A stretch of 64,000 bases of DNA from NCBI GenBank assembly GCA_037783545.1, contig JBBELK010000370.1, forward strand, positions 1,736,001 through 1,800,000, written 5' to 3'. The translations under genes were made by a program, and so were the position numbers. Within the stretch, counting starts at the first letter, position 1; each line of letters starts with the position of its first letter. Under the pieces are notes generated by a model. The model was not told the DNA's origin and did no database searches. It worked only from the letters and a program-made list of their open reading frames with translations. This DNA is from Henricia sp. BOLD:AAB3569 (Eukaryota > Echinodermata > Asteroidea > Spinulosida > Echinasteridae). Shown one piece after another: positions 22,649 through 36,127 of the stretch.

Positions 22649-23888
22649 TGTTGTACACAGATATTTTATTGAGGGTATGCATTCCACTTGAATGATTTTG
22701 TATATGATTAGACAATTGTATCTGCATGATAGACACACCTTGTCACAGGAATAGGTGAAAACAGTCATTTGAAGAAAATAAATTTAAAATCAAAAATTGA
22801 TAACATACCAATTTCCCTAACTTATTGTGAGTCGTGTAAGGTTGTCTTCCATGTACATCTGCTATGAACACAGGGTATTGGTGCTTTACATTATTATTGC
22901 GAACTGCTCTGCACAAATGAGTCTGATGTCTTTGTCCAGTTTTAAAGATAGTATACATGATTGGTAAACTGTTACAAATAGTTTTATCCCCTGTGTGATT
23001 GAAAATATGCATGATTAAAACCAACCTGAGCAAAAACCAGCTCTGTCTAACTTTTGAGAAAAATAGTAAAAAAAGGGTTTTGCAGTCATTTCACCCCAAA
23101 ACCACTTCGCCCTGAACCACGGCCTATGCACGAAGTGGTTTTGGGTCAAAGTGGCATTTGGGCGATGTAGTGTTTGGACGAAGTGATTTGAGGCGAAATG
23201 GCACTCGGGCGAAGTGGTTTGGGGGCGAAATGGTACTTGGGCGAAATGGTTTTGGGGCGAATTGAATTTTCGTCTCATGAGACGAAAACTAATTGTTTTA
23301 CTCATTTCTCAAAGACTATAGCACTTTAGACAAAACCATTTCAGGGGAAGTTTCTACGGTCAACATGTTTCTATTGTGTAAGTTAGGTGTAAATCTGTGA
23401 ACATTTCTGATTTTGAGATACCAATCATGTATACTGCCTTTAACAACCGTATTACCATCAATCTGTTGCTGACATTTTTATAAATTTAACATATTTGTGG
23501 TTATAGTCATGAAAATCTGGCTCAGATTTATTTTTCCAGAGTAGTTCCCATTTATTATTATTATTATTATTATTTCTTTCTGGTATTCATACCAAGGATT
23601 CCTGAATAGTGGTCATTGCACTGTCACTCGCAAGCGTGAGGAAACCCATGAAGAATTAGAATTAGAAATTTAAGTGTTTTAAAGCACATAAACAAATGCC
23701 TTGTTTTCTCATCATTAACTAGACCACTTTTCCCACCAAGTAATTAAAAAAAATATTTATATAAAATTGAATCTAACAATGGGTACAGAAACAATTGTAT
23801 ATACATGTACATGTAATTTAGGAATTGGTAGGCCCAACATTTGTTGTTTTTCAAGTTTTTTTCAGGAATAAATTATTACACAACAACT

Positions 23889-24017
23889 GCACTCGTCAGC
23901 AATGTACACTCGCCAAATTCGTACCACGAAATATGCAGCTCCATAGCAAAGGCATGGAGCTGCGTATTTCGTGGCACGAATTTGGCCTCGCGCGCGCATT
24001 GAAGAGCCTTACCTTTG
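23889..24017. mobile_element. Hairpin element related to 15148-15287
   Basis: CGCCAAATTCGTACCACGAA is mirrored by TTCGTGGCACGAATTTGGC across a short loop containing CATAGCAAAGGCATGG. The outer ends are diverged compared with the 15148 copy. Confidence 0.75.
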
Positions 24018-25080
24018 CTCACAGAAGCCTGAAAATTTATTTTTATTAATAAAATCGGTCCCAATGAGAAACAAGTTAAATTTTATGCTACTGTAAAAAG
24101 TATTTTTTACTTTCGTCACTTTGTAAAACTTTGTACAACACCGTTTTTAAAGAAAGTTTTGTAAAATATCCCACCTATTTTCATGCTTAAATATTACGTG
24201 CATATAATTAATTAATATTCAAAACAAATATTTTTCAGGTCATAATTATGTTAGATTTTTTTTGCTGTAGATTTCACAGAAAGTGCATGTTGTTCTGAGT
24301 AGTTCATCTCTAGATTTTGGGGAATTACAGAGCCTTTGTTGGCCGTTAAATTTGTTCTATGAAATAATGCCGATTCTGTTAAAGAATGGAAAAGTTGACA
24401 GTGGCTTTAGACCTTGTGTACAAAACATATGAGACTGACTGACAACTTTTAAAGTATTTTTTAAAAAAATCTTTATTTTTTTCACTCCTATACATTTCTA
24501 AATTTCGGTTTTTCTATCAAATTTACTGATGCTTGATAAGTCATTGTCGGAAAGATATAGTAATGGTCAGCTTCTCAATTCTCACTGATTCTGTTACATT
24601 TTTTTGTGGTGCTAGCTTGATGATGGCCTTAAACCTTGTGTAGAAAACACACGAGACGGGCTGAATAATGTCTGTTTTCGCACAAAATCTTCTCAATCCT
24701 AAATTTGGAATTTTCTATCAAATCTGCACTTACCGATGCTTGAGTCATTCTAAAGAAAAAAAATCTGATCAAAGAAAAAAAATTCTTGCCGAACTAATTA
24801 CTCTCGTTTTCATGAATCATGAATAAAGATTCGAACCAGAGACCTCTAGTTCGCAAGACCAGCTGTCCCACCACCTGACCATCTGCCCCCTTTTTGGACT
24901 TACAATGCAATGCATTTATGAAATGTAAATATTGTATTGTTTTCTTTATTATATTTGCACTGACATATTGTAACATTTTGTATTTTCCGTGGTATTTTTA
25001 ATATGTCAACCACAGGATTCGTTCAAAATGTAAAAAGTAACTATGTTCATGCATTTCATTAATTAAAGTGATGTTTCCTT

Positions 25081-26559
25081 GTAAGAATGCCTCTAGAATC
25101 CAGACTCAATTTTTTATTTCGATAGAAATGTGGATGCAGTGAAAAACAACTTTGCTCCGCCGAGCAAATCATATCAAATTTTTGGCCAGAAATGAGAAAT
25201 TTCATCAGAAATTTCATAAAGTCCAGCAATTTTTCTCAATATTGGCAAAAAAAATGACTTCTTGAAAATGTCTCGGAATTTATTCCTAATGAAAATTAAG
25301 CCCGTTTTGAAGCTCTTTCGGCAGTTTTCCAAGCTAATTTCTCTCAAAATCGCATATTTGATTCCTTGGGTGAGCAGTCAAGGTCAAAATCATCTATGAT
25401 TTATAATATGCCAAAAATGAGAAATTTCATAAGGGGCTAGTCCAGCAATTTTTCTAAAATTTTTGCAAAAACAGTTTGCGAAGCTAATTTCTAGGAAAAA
25501 TTTCTATTTTGGCCACAAATTTGAAATTTTTCCTCAACATTTGAAATTTTCAAAATGTCATATATTTCATTCCCTGGGCAAGCAGTCGAGGTCAAATTCG
25601 AGGAATATCAACTATGGGTTCGAATAGCAACATTTCCTGCAATTTTAAAAGAAAATGTGAATCACACAATATTTTTGGCCAAAAATGACATTTCATAAGG
25701 GGTTAGTCCAGCAATTTTTCTCAAAATTGGCCAAAAATGGACTTTTTCAAAAATGCCTCAAAATTGTCTCTCAACGGAAATTCAGCTTGTTTTGAACCCA
25801 TTTTGGCAGTTTTCCAAGCTAATTTCTAAGAAAAATTTCAATTTTGGCCACACATTTGACATTTTCCCTCAACATTTGAAATTTTCAAAATGTCATATAT
25901 TTCATTCCCTGGGCAAGCAGTCGAGGTCAAATTCGAGGAATATCAACTATGGGTTCGAAGCAACATTTCCTGCAATTTTGAAAGAAAATGTGAATCACAC
26001 AATTTTTGGCCAAAAATGACAAATTTCATAATTTCACAAATTTCATTCCAGCAATTTTTCTCAAAATTGGCCAAAAATTGACTTTTTCAAAAATGCCTCA
26101 AAATTGTCTCTTAACGGAAATTCAGCTTGTTTTGAACCCATTTTGGCAGTTTTCCAAGCTAATTTCTAAGAAAAATTTCAATTTTGGCCACAAATTTGAC
26201 ATTTTTCCTCAACATTTAAAATTTTCAAAATGTCATATATTTCATTCCCTGGGCAAGCAGTCGAGGTCAAATTCGAGGAATATCAACTATGGGTTCGAAG
26301 CAACATTTCCTGCAATTTTGAAAGAAAATGTGAATCACACAATTTTTGGCCAAAAATGACAAATTTCATAAGGGGTTAGTCCAGCAATTTTTCTCAAAAT
26401 TGGCCAAAAAATTACTTTTTCAAAAATGCCTCAAAAATGTCTCCTAACGGAAATTCAGCTTGTTTTGAACCCATTTTAGCAGTTTTCCAAGCTAATTTCT
26501 AAGAATTTTTTTTATTTTAATCAACAATTTGAAATTTTCCCTCAATTTGAAATTTTCCC
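25081..26559 (+). repeat. Left satellite arm: ~335-bp diverged units, orientation opposite to core
   Basis: Landmark CCCTGGGCAAGCAGTCGAGG recurs near 25573, 25908 and 26248, with spacings of 335 and 340 bp. GGGGTTAGTCCAGC and TCCAAGCTAATTTCTA recur with it. Each landmark is the reverse complement of a core landmark (for example GCTGGACTAACCCC), so this is the same satellite family in inverted orientation and more diverged. The first part, 25081-25560, is the most degraded and begins beside a truncated SINE end (GGATGCAGTGAAAAACAAC). Confidence 0.85.
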
Positions 26560-29500
26560 GTTTTTCTTCGAAATTTAACTTGGAAACTGCTGAAGTAGGT
26601 GCCAAATGGGCTAAATATTCGTTAGGAGGCATTTCTGAGACATTTTCAAAAAAGTCAATTTTGGGCCAATTTTGATAAAAATGGCTGGACTAACCCCTTG
26701 TGATTTTTTTTCATTTTTGGCCAAAAATGTTCAGATTTAGATTTTGTTCAATATTGCAGGAAACGTTGCTTAGAATCCATAGATGATATTCCTTGAATTT
26801 GACATTGACTGCTCATCCAGGGAATAAAATATGAAATTTTGAAAATTATATATTTTTGGCCAAAATTTCCGTTTTTCTTCGAAATTTAACTTGGAAACTG
26901 CTGAAGTAGGTGCCAAATGGGCTAAATATTCGTTAGGAGGCATTTCTGAGACATTTTCAAAAAAGTCAATTTTGGGCCAATTTTGATAAAAATGGCTGGA
27001 CTAACCCCTTGTGATTTTTTTCATTTTTGGCCAAAAATGTTCAGATTTAGATTTTGTTCAATATTGCAGGAAACGTTGCTTAGAATCCATAGATGATATT
27101 CCTTGAATTTGACCTTGACTGCTCATCCAGGGAATAAAATATGAAATTTTGAAAATTATATATTTTTGGCCAAAATTTCCGTTTTTCTTAGAAATTTAAC
27201 TTGGAAACTGCTGAAGTAGGTGCCAAATGGGCTAAATATTCGTTAGGAGGCATTTCTGAGACATTTTCAAAAAAGTCAATTTTGGGCCAATTTTGATAAA
27301 AATGGCTGGACTAACCCCTTATGATTTTTTTAATTTTTGGCCAAAAATGTTCAGATTTAGATTTTGTTCAATATTCCAGGAAACGTTGCTTAGAATCCAT
27401 AGATGATATTCCTTGAATTTGACCTTGACTGCTCATCCAGGGAATAAAATATGAAATTTTGAAAATTATATATTTTTGGCCAAAATTTCCGTTTTTCTTC
27501 GAAATTTAACTTGGAAACTGCTGAAGTAGGTGCCAAATGGGCTAAATATTCGTTAGGAGGCATTTCTGAGACATTTTCAAAAAAGTCAATTTTGGGCCAA
27601 TTTTGATAAAAATGGCTGGACTAACCCCTTGTGATTTTTTTAATTTTTGGCCAAAAATGTTCAGATTTAGATTTTGTTCAATATTCCAGGAAACGTTGCT
27701 TAGAATCCATAGATGATATTCCTTGAATTTGACCTTGACTGCTCATCCAGGGAATAAAATATGAAATTTTGAAAATTATATATTTTTGGCCAAAATTTCC
27801 GTTTTTCTTCGAAATTTAACTTGGAAACTGCTGAAGTAGGTGCCAAATGGGCTAAATATTCGTTAGGAGGCATTTCTGAGACATTTTCAAAAAAGTCAAT
27901 TTTGGGCCAATTTTGATAAAAATGGCTGGACTAACCCCTTGTGATTTTTTTCATTTTTGGCCAAAAATGTTCAGATTTAGATTTTGTTCAATATTGCAGG
28001 AAACGTTGCTTAGAATCAATAGATGATATTCCTTGAATTTGACCTTGACTGCTCATCCAGGGAATAAAATATGAAATTTTGAAAATTATATATTTTTGGC
28101 CAAAATTTCCGTTTTTCTTCGAAATTTAACTTGGAAACTGCTGAAGTAGGTGCCAAATGGGCTAAATATTCCTTAGGAGGCATTTCTGAGACATTTTCAA
28201 AAAAGTCAATTTTGGGCCAATTTTGATAAAAATGGCTGGACTAACCCCTTGTGATTTTTTTCATTTTTGGCCAAAAATGTTCAGATTTAGATTTTGTTCA
28301 ATATTCCAGGAAACGTTGCTTAGAATCCATAGATGATATTCCTTGAATTTGACCTTGACTGCTCATCCAGGGAATAAAATATGAAATTTTGAAAATTATA
28401 TATTTTTGGCCAAAATTTCCGTTTTTCTTAGAAATTTAACTTGGAAACTGCTGAAGTAGGTGCCAAATGGGCTAAATATTCCTTAGGAGGCATTTCTGAG
28501 ACATTTTCAAAAAAGTCAATTTTGGGCCAATTTTGATAAAAATGGCTGGACTAACCCCTTGTGATTTTTTTCATTTTTGGCAAAAAAATGTTCAGATTTA
28601 GATTTTGTTCAATATTGCAGGAAACGTTGCTTAGAATCCATAGATGATATTCCATGAATTTGACCTTGACTGCTCATCCAGGGAATAAAATATGAAATTT
28701 TGAAAATTATATATTTTTGGCCAAAATTTCCGTTTTTCTTAGAAATTTAACTTGGAAACTGCTGAAGTATGTGCCAAATGGGCTAAATATTCGTTAGGAG
28801 GCATTTCTGAGACATTTTCAAAAAAGTCAATTTTGGGCCAATTTTGATAAAAATGGCTGGACTAACCCCTTGTGATTTTTTTCATTTTTGGCCAAAAATG
28901 TTCAGATTTAGATTTTGTTCAATATTGCAGGAAACGTTGCTTAGAATCCATAGATGATATTCCTTGAATTTGACCTTGACTGCTCATCCAGGGAATAAAA
29001 TATGAAATTTTGAAAATTATATATTTTTGGCCAAAATTTCCGTTTTTCTTCGAAATTTAACTTGGAAACTGCTGAAGTAGGTGCCAAATGGGCTAAATAT
29101 TCCTTAGGAGGCATTTCTGAGACATTTTCAAAAAAGTCAATTTTGGGCCAATTTTGATAAAAATGGCTGGACTAACCCCTTGTGATTTTTTTAATTTTTG
29201 GCCAAAAATGTTCAGATTTAGATTTTGTTCAATATTCCAGGAAACGTTGCTTAGAATCCATAGATGATATTCCTTGAATTTGACCTTGACTGCTCATCCA
29301 GGGAATAAAATATGAAATTTTGAAAATTATATATTTTTGGCCAAAATTTCCGTTTTTCTTCGAAATTTAACTTGGAAACTGCTGAAGTAGGTGCCAAATG
29401 GGCTAAATATTCGTTAGGAGGCATTTCTGAGACATTTTCAAAAAAGTAAATTTTGGGCCAATTTTGATAAAAATGGCTGGACTAACCCCTTGTGATTTTT

Positions 29501-32500
29501 TTAATTTTTGGCCAAAAATGTTCAGATTTAGATTTTGTTCAATATTCCAGGAAACGTTGCTTAGAATCCATAGATGATATTCCTTGAATTTGACCTTGAC
29601 TGCTCATATAGGGAATAAAATATGAAATTTTGAAAATTATATATTTTTGGCCAAAATTTCCGTTTTTCTTCGAAATTTAACTTGGAAACTGCTGAAGTAG
29701 GTGCCAAATGGGCTAAATATTCGTTAGGAGGCATTTCTGAGACATTTTAAAAAAAGTCAATTTTGGGCCAATTTTGATAAAAATGGCTGGACTAACCCCT
29801 TGTGATTTTTTTCATTTTTGGCCAAAAATTTTCAGATTTAGATTTTGTTCAATATTGCAGGAAACGTTGCTTAGAATCCATAGATGATATTCCTTGAATT
29901 TGACATTGACTGCTCATCCAGGGAATAAAATATGAAATTTTGAAAATTATATATTTTTGGCCAAAATTTCCGTTTTTCTTCGAAATTTAACTTGGAAACT
30001 GCTGAAGTAGGTGCCAAATGGGCTAAATATTCGTTAGGAGGCATTTCTGAGACATTTTCAAAAAAGTCAATTTTGGGCCAATTTTGATAAAAATGGCTGG
30101 ACTAACCCCTTGTGATTTTTTTCATTTTTGGCCAAAAATGTTCAGATTTAGATTTTGTTCAATATTGCAGGAAACGTTGCTTAGAATCCATAGATGATAT
30201 TCCTTGAATTTGACCTTGACTGCTCATCCAGGGAATAAAATATGAAATTTTGAAAATTATATATTTTTGGCCAAAATATCCGTTTTTCTTAGAAATTTAA
30301 CTTGGAAACTGCTGAAGTAGGTGCCAAATGGGCTAAATATTCGTTAGGAGGCAATTTTGGAGTCAATTTTGGGCCAATTTTGATAAAAATGGCTGGACTA
30401 ACCCCTTGTGATTTTTTTCATTTTTGGCAAAAAATGTTCAGATTTAGATTTTGTTCAATATTGCAGGAAACGTTGCTTAGAATCCATAGATGATATTCCA
30501 TGAATTTGACCTTGACTGCTCATCCAGGGAATAAAATATGAAATTTTGAAAATTATATATTTTTGGCCAAAATTTCCGTTTTTCTTAGAAATTTAACTTG
30601 GAAACTGCTGAAGTAGGTGCCAAATGGGCTAAATATTCGTTAGGAGGCATTTCTGAGACATTTTCAAAAAAGTCAATTTTGGGCCAATTTTGATAAAAAT
30701 GGCTGGACTAACCCCTTGTGATTTTTTTCATTTTTGGCCAAAAATGTTCAGATTTAGATTTTGTTCAATATTCCAGGAAACGTTGCTTAGAATCCATAGA
30801 TGATATTCCTTGAATTTGACCTTGACTGCTCATCCAGGGAATAAAATATGAAATTTTGAAAATTATATATTTTTGGCCAAAATTTCCGTTTTTCTTAGAA
30901 ATTTAACTTGGAAACTGCTGAAGTAGGTGCCAAATGGGCTAAATATTCGTTAGGAGGCAATTTTGGAGTCAATTTTGGGCCAATTTTGATAAAAATGGCT
31001 GGACTAACCCCTTGTGATTTTTTTCATTTTTGGCAAAAAATGTTCAGATTTAGATTTTGTTCAATATTGCAGGAAACGTTGCTTAGAATCCATAGATGAT
31101 ATTCCATGAATTTGACCTTGACTGCTCATCCAGGGAATAAAATATGAAATTTTGAAAATTATATATTTTTGGCCAAAATTTCCGTTTTTCTTAGAAATTT
31201 AACTTGGAAACTGCTGAAGTAGGTGCCAAATGGGCTAAATATTCGTTAGGAGGCATTTCTGAGACATTTTCAAAAAAGTCAATTTTGGGCCAATTTTGAT
31301 AAAAATGGCTGGACTAACCCCTTGTGATTTTTTTCATTTTTGGCCAAAAATGTTCAGATTTAGATTTTGTTCAATATTGCAGGAAACGTTGCTTAGAATC
31401 CATAGATGATATTCCTTGAATTTGACCTTGACTGCTCATCCAGGGAATAAAATATGAAATTTTGAAAATTATATATTTTTGGCCAAAATTTCCGTTTTTC
31501 TTCGAAATTTAACTTGGAAACTGCTGAAGTAGGTGCCAAATGGGCTAAATATTCCTTAGGAGGCATTTCTGAGACATTTTCAAAAAAGTCAATTTTGGGC
31601 CAATTTTGATAAAAATGGCTGGACTAACCCCTTGTGATTTTTTTAATTTTTGGCCAAAAATGTTCAGATTTAGATTTTGTTCAATATTCCAGGAAACGTT
31701 GCTTAGAATCCATAGATGATATTCCTTGAATTTGACCTTGACTGCTCATCCAGGGAATAAAATATGAAATTTTGAAAATTATATATTTTTGGCCAAAATT
31801 TCCGTTTTTCTTCGAAATTTAACTTGGAAACTGCTGAAGTAGGTGCCAAATGGGCTAAATATTCGTTAGGAGGCATTTCTGAGACATTTTCAAAAAAGTA
31901 AATTTTGGGCCAATTTTGATAAAAATGGCTGGACTAACCCCTTGTGATTTTTTTAATTTTTGGCCAAAAATGTTCAGATTTAGATTTTGTTCAATATTCC
32001 AGGAAACGTTGCTTAGAATCCATAGATGATATTCCTTGAATTTGACCTTGACTGCTCATATAGGGAATAAAATATGAAATTTTGAAAATTATATATTTTT
32101 GGCCAAAATTTCCGTTTTTCTTCGAAATTTAACTTGGAAACTGCTGAAGTAGGTGCCAAATGGGCTAAATATTCGTTAGGAGGCATTTCTGAGACATTTT
32201 AAAAAAAGTCAATTTTGGGCCAATTTTGATAAAAATGGCTGGACTAACCCCTTGTGATTTTTTTCATTTTTGGCCAAAAATTTTCAGATTTAGATTTTGT
32301 TCAATATTGCAGGAAACGTTGCTTAGAATCCATAGATGATATTCCTTGAATTTGACTTTGACTGCTCATCCAGGGAATAAAATATGAAATTTTGAAAATT
32401 ATATATTTTTGGCCAAAATTTCCGTTTTTCTTCGAAATTTAACTTGGAAACTGCTGAAGTAGGTGCCAAATGGGCTAAATATTCGTTAGGAGGCATTTCT

Positions 32501-32735
32501 GAGACATTTTCAAAAAAGTCAATTTTGGGCCAATTTTGATAAAAATGGCTGGACTAACCCCTTGTGAATTTTTTTCATTTTTGGCCAAAAATTATCAGAT
32601 TTAGATTTTGTTCAATATTGCAGGAAACGTTGCTTAGAATGCGTAGATGATATTCCTTGAATTTGACCTTGACTGCTCATCCAGGGAATAAAATATGAAA
32701 TTTTGAAAATTATATATTTTAGGCCAAAATTCCGG
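26560..32735 (-). repeat. Core satellite array: 20 monomers of 310 bp
   Basis: The landmark GTTTTTCTT(C/A)GAAATTTAAC starts at 26560, 26871, 27181, 27491, 27801, 28111, 28421, 28732, 29042, 29352, 29662, 29972, 30282, 30578, 30888, 31184, 31494, 31804, 32114 and 32424. Spacing is 310 or 311 bp, except after 30282 and 30888, where it is 296 because of a shared 14-bp loss (GGCAATTTTGGAGTCAATT variant). Monomers are nearly identical. Frames open for about 63 codons exist only in the two shortened monomers and are not genes. The strand label is given relative to the arms. Confidence 0.95.
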
Positions 32736-33640
32736 TTTTTTTTATTTTGGCCAACAATTTGAAATTTTCCCTCAACATTTGAAATTTTCAAAATGTCATA
32801 TATTTCATTCCCTGGGCAAGCAGTCGAGGTCAAATTCGAGGAATATCAACTATGGGTTCGAAGCAACATTTCCTGCAATTTTAAAAGAAAATGTGAATCA
32901 CACAATTTTTGACCAAAAATGACAAATTTTATAAGGGGTTAGTCCAGCAATTTTTCTCAAAATTTGCAAAAAAATGACTTTTTCAAAAATGTCTCAAAAA
33001 TGTGTCCTAACGGAAATTCAGCTTGTGTTGAACCCATTTTGGCAGTTTTCCAAGCTAATTTCTAAGAATTTTTTTATTTTGATCAACAATTTGAAATTTT
33101 CCCTCAACATTTGAAATTTTCAAAATGTCATATATTTCATTCCCTGGGCAAGCAGTCGAGGTCAAATTCGAGGAATATCAACTATGGGGTTCGAAGCAAC
33201 ATTTCCTGCAATTTTAAAAGAAAATGTGAATCACACAATTTTTGACCAAAAATGACAAATTTTATAAGGGGTTACCAGCAATTTTTCTCAAAATTTGCCA
33301 AAAATTTACTTTTTCAAAAAGACCTCAAAATTGTCTCCCATTTTGGCAGTTTTCCAAGCTAATTTCTAAGAAAAATTTCAATTTTGGCCAGAAATTTGAC
33401 ATTTTCCCATATCTGGGTATGGTAAGCAGTCGAGGTCAAATTCGAGGAATATCAACTATGGGGTTCGAAGCAACATTTCCTGCAATTTTAAAAGAAAATC
33501 TGAATCATAATATCTTTGGCCAAAAATGAGAAATTTATATCAAAATTGTCTTTTGTGAAAATCTCAGAAATGTTTTCTTACGGAGATTTATCCCGTTTGG
33601 AACCTATTCCGACAGTTTTCCAAGCTGATTTCAGCAAAAA
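32736..33640 (+). repeat. Right satellite arm: diverged units in the same orientation as the left arm
   Basis: CCCTGGGCAAGCAGTCGAGG recurs near 32811 and 33143 (about 332 bp), and a truncated unit (GTAAGCAGTCGAGGTCAAAT) lies near 33424. The array decays into unique sequence after about 33640, ending at TTCCAAGCTGATTTCAGC. Confidence 0.85.
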
Positions 33641-33952
33641 AGTAAACGAGGTAGTTATGAAAAAAGGGACACAATCTGAAAACAAAAAGTGCAAGGAAAT
33701 GTTTAAAGTTACTGTTTTATTTGGCTGCCAGCAAGTTCAGGTAGAAACAAACAAATCCAACAAACTATTTAAGCAACAGTTTACTATTCACGAAGATTGG
33801 GGTTCCTTTTAACCTGGTGAGCCACCAGCTCTTCAAATTAATTTTAACGGGGAAAATAAAGTTGCACCAGAAACGTTCAGTTTAAGTATGTATTAATATT
33901 CAAAATTAAAAATAATTTAAATTTGGCTTGATGTACTGTGCCTCAGAAATTC

Positions 33953-34100
33953 TATAGACCGTATCGAATAGCTGGCATATTGTGGGGCACTTTTAGTTAC
34001 TTAAACCGGTTCAATAATGTAAGCACAAAATGTGCATGTCCTCAGACCACAAGGAACAAAGGAACAGCCCACAAGATGGCGGCTATTCGCCACGGTCTAT
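33953..34100. mobile_element. MITE family A, 148-bp copy
   Basis: TATAGACCGTATCGAATAGC at the left; GGCTATTCGCCACGGTCTAT at the right. The interior AACAAAGGAACAG resembles the 2588 copy. Confidence 0.75.
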
Positions 34101-34199
34101 TGTTGGATATATACATTGAGAAAGGCATACATGTATACTACAGAATTTGCCAAGGATCACTATTTCTTACAATTATTAAAAGTTCGAATTTTTGGGGAA

Positions 34200-34305
34200 A
34201 TCTGGATGCAGTGAAAAGCAACTTGGCTCCACCGGGATTCGAACCACGGATCTTCTGCTTAACGTGCATACGCCCTACCAATTGAGCTATGAAGCCAACT
34301 GGTGG
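34200..34305 (-). mobile_element. tRNA-derived SINE head
   Basis: On the minus strand TAGCTCAATTGGTAGGGCG is an A-box region and GTGGTTCGAATCCCGGTGG a B-box/T-arm, followed by CAAGTTGCTTTTCACTGCATC. The same body follows the plus-strand head at 53676-53800, and a truncated copy abuts the satellite at about 25120-25155. The shared non-tRNA body argues for a SINE rather than a working tRNA gene. Confidence 0.75.
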
Positions 34306-35617
34306 TCTCGAAACACAGTATTGCAGTTGTTCTTCACTGCTAATTACTTATTCATAATTATTAAAAGTAATAATTAAATTTTGTTTAAGGCAAATATGTT
34401 TACTAATCCCTTATGTAATAAAACATTACAAAACAACATGCATAATTTCCACATTCAGAAAAAACAAAAGAAAATATGTAGACGATCTTTAGCAAATTGA
34501 GTAGCACAACCTTAACAGATGTATTATGGACTTGTGCTTTTAAAACATTTTAACAAAAAAAATTATAAAAAAATTAATAAAGTGAACTAAAAAGGGGAAT
34601 AAGCAGCGTTTTCTCCTGAATCTAAACACAGATTTAGAAGAAACAATTTGTTTTGAAAAAAAGCCTACATACATGACATCACAGTAAAAAAAGAACATAT
34701 TTAAATGAATAAAAAGATACAGTACAATCAAGAATGAAGCCATAATTTTTCAAACCCTGTTCACCCAAATTTCCAAACAAGAAAAAAAATATACCTCTAT
34801 ATATCCTTATTGACAAGAAAAACTAAAAATAATTTGTGTTAATACTACTGTATATATTTCCTATTTATAGAGAAAAGTCCCCATGTCAACACGATTTAAA
34901 AAAAAAAGAGAAAAAAGTGCAATAAAAGCGCCAAAATGAAGAAGCTGTTGCACCGTAAACAGCCGCAACTTTTTTACAAACCCAGTCTCAGGGAAAAAAG
35001 TATAAAGTAATAAAAAAAAATTAATTATTCCGTTTTCAAAATCGCTCTCTAATCACAAAAAAAGTAATCATTCTTTTCTATAAATACTTTTAATTTCCCA
35101 TGGTGTTTCACGTTTATCGTTCTGCATCAACAGCAACATATATCGTTAATTTTAAGTAATCTGACGATCACCCTTTTTAATGACAAATAGCACCAATGCA
35201 TTTTTTTCCTCATTCAGCCTTTTTCTGTCTCTTCCCCCCCCCCCCCCACTCGCAAATGTGGTAAATTTTCAATACATTTGTGCACTGAACAGTTCTCTTG
35301 CAAACTTGTATGAAATGCAGTAGTATTTCAACATATATACAGTTTTTCCTCTCAACACATTTTGCTGACAATAGTACATCATTATTTTCAAAGAATATTT
35401 TGTTGTCATAGAAATATTACATATTTTAAGAAATGCCAAATATACTGCATAATGAATTGATTAATTTTACTCGCATTTGAAGTGAATAGAAATATTTTTT
35501 AAAACTAAAATTAGCACTCAAATGATATGGAATAGCTGAACAATAATTTATTGAAGTCATGAAGATTTGAGTAAAAAAAAAAGTAGAATTTATCCAAACA
35601 AAAGACATTCCTGAGGT

Positions 35618-35930
35618 ACCATGGCCGAGTAGTTTGGGTCACTGATTCCCAACACTCCGGTAAAAACGTGGGGTTGCGGGTTCGATACCCGGCTGAGGCA
35701 CTTAACCACAATTATTCCATCTATCGGAAGGGATGCAAATACATTGATCCATTGTGCTGTGTAATGCACTTAAAAGATCCCAGAGCACTTTTTGGGAAGA
35801 AAGGGATTACCCGGCGTCTCTGGCCGTCGCCTGCCAATGGCGCCACCCACCAATGTTTAGATGGAAGACACTTGTTAAGCCTCATGCAAATCAGCCTATT
35901 GGCTGCATGTTGATGTTCCATAAACCTGTT
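35618..35930 (+). mobile_element. tRNA-derived SINE, nearly complete
   Basis: The tRNA-like head has CATGGCCGAGTAGTTTGGGT (A-box side) and GCGGGTTCGATACCCGGC (B box). The body has CGGAAGGGATG, TGTGTAATGCACTTAAAAGA and GGCGTCTCTGGCC. Members in the other orientation are at 52270-52612 and 4130-4495. Confidence 0.8.
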
Positions 35931-36127
35931 AAATAAATTCTCCCCAACCCTTGTTTGTGGCTTAACCAGCTAAATGCAATGGACCCTATGCAGCCATGAC
36001 AGGGACCAGTTTTTCATAATTAAATGATGTGACAATAGATCCACAAAGTGCCTACTCATGCATGACACACAGCGACTTCTCTCTATCATGGCCGCCCGTG
36101 CAAAGGGCATATACTACTTCCCTTTCA

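Larger units (their letters stand above)
21599..25080. other. Intergenic region after integrin, only repeats recognised
   Basis: Two MITE-like elements at 22221-22460 (ends GGGCCCAATTTCATTGAACC and mirror) and 22490-22648 (GCCTAGTTTCCATAT and mirror) are listed separately. About 23010-23280 has repeated GGGCGAAGTGGTTT-like words, related to 19740-19820 and 38340-38390. A hairpin sits at 23889-24017. About 24390-24740 holds a degenerate duplication sharing CCTTGTGTA.AAAACA. A minus-strand tRNA-like SINE head lies at 24790-24895 (TGGTTCGAATC). No gene was recognised. Confidence 0.55.

Noticed and set aside
30302-31099. Two identical 63-codon frames (30302-30493 and 30908-31099)
   Set aside because: They exist only because two satellite monomers share a 14-bp loss; the other 18 monomers are closed in that frame.
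33516-33812. 98-codon open frame at the right edge of the satellite
   Set aside because: Its first third is satellite sequence and the rest shows no domain; no evidence that it is a gene.
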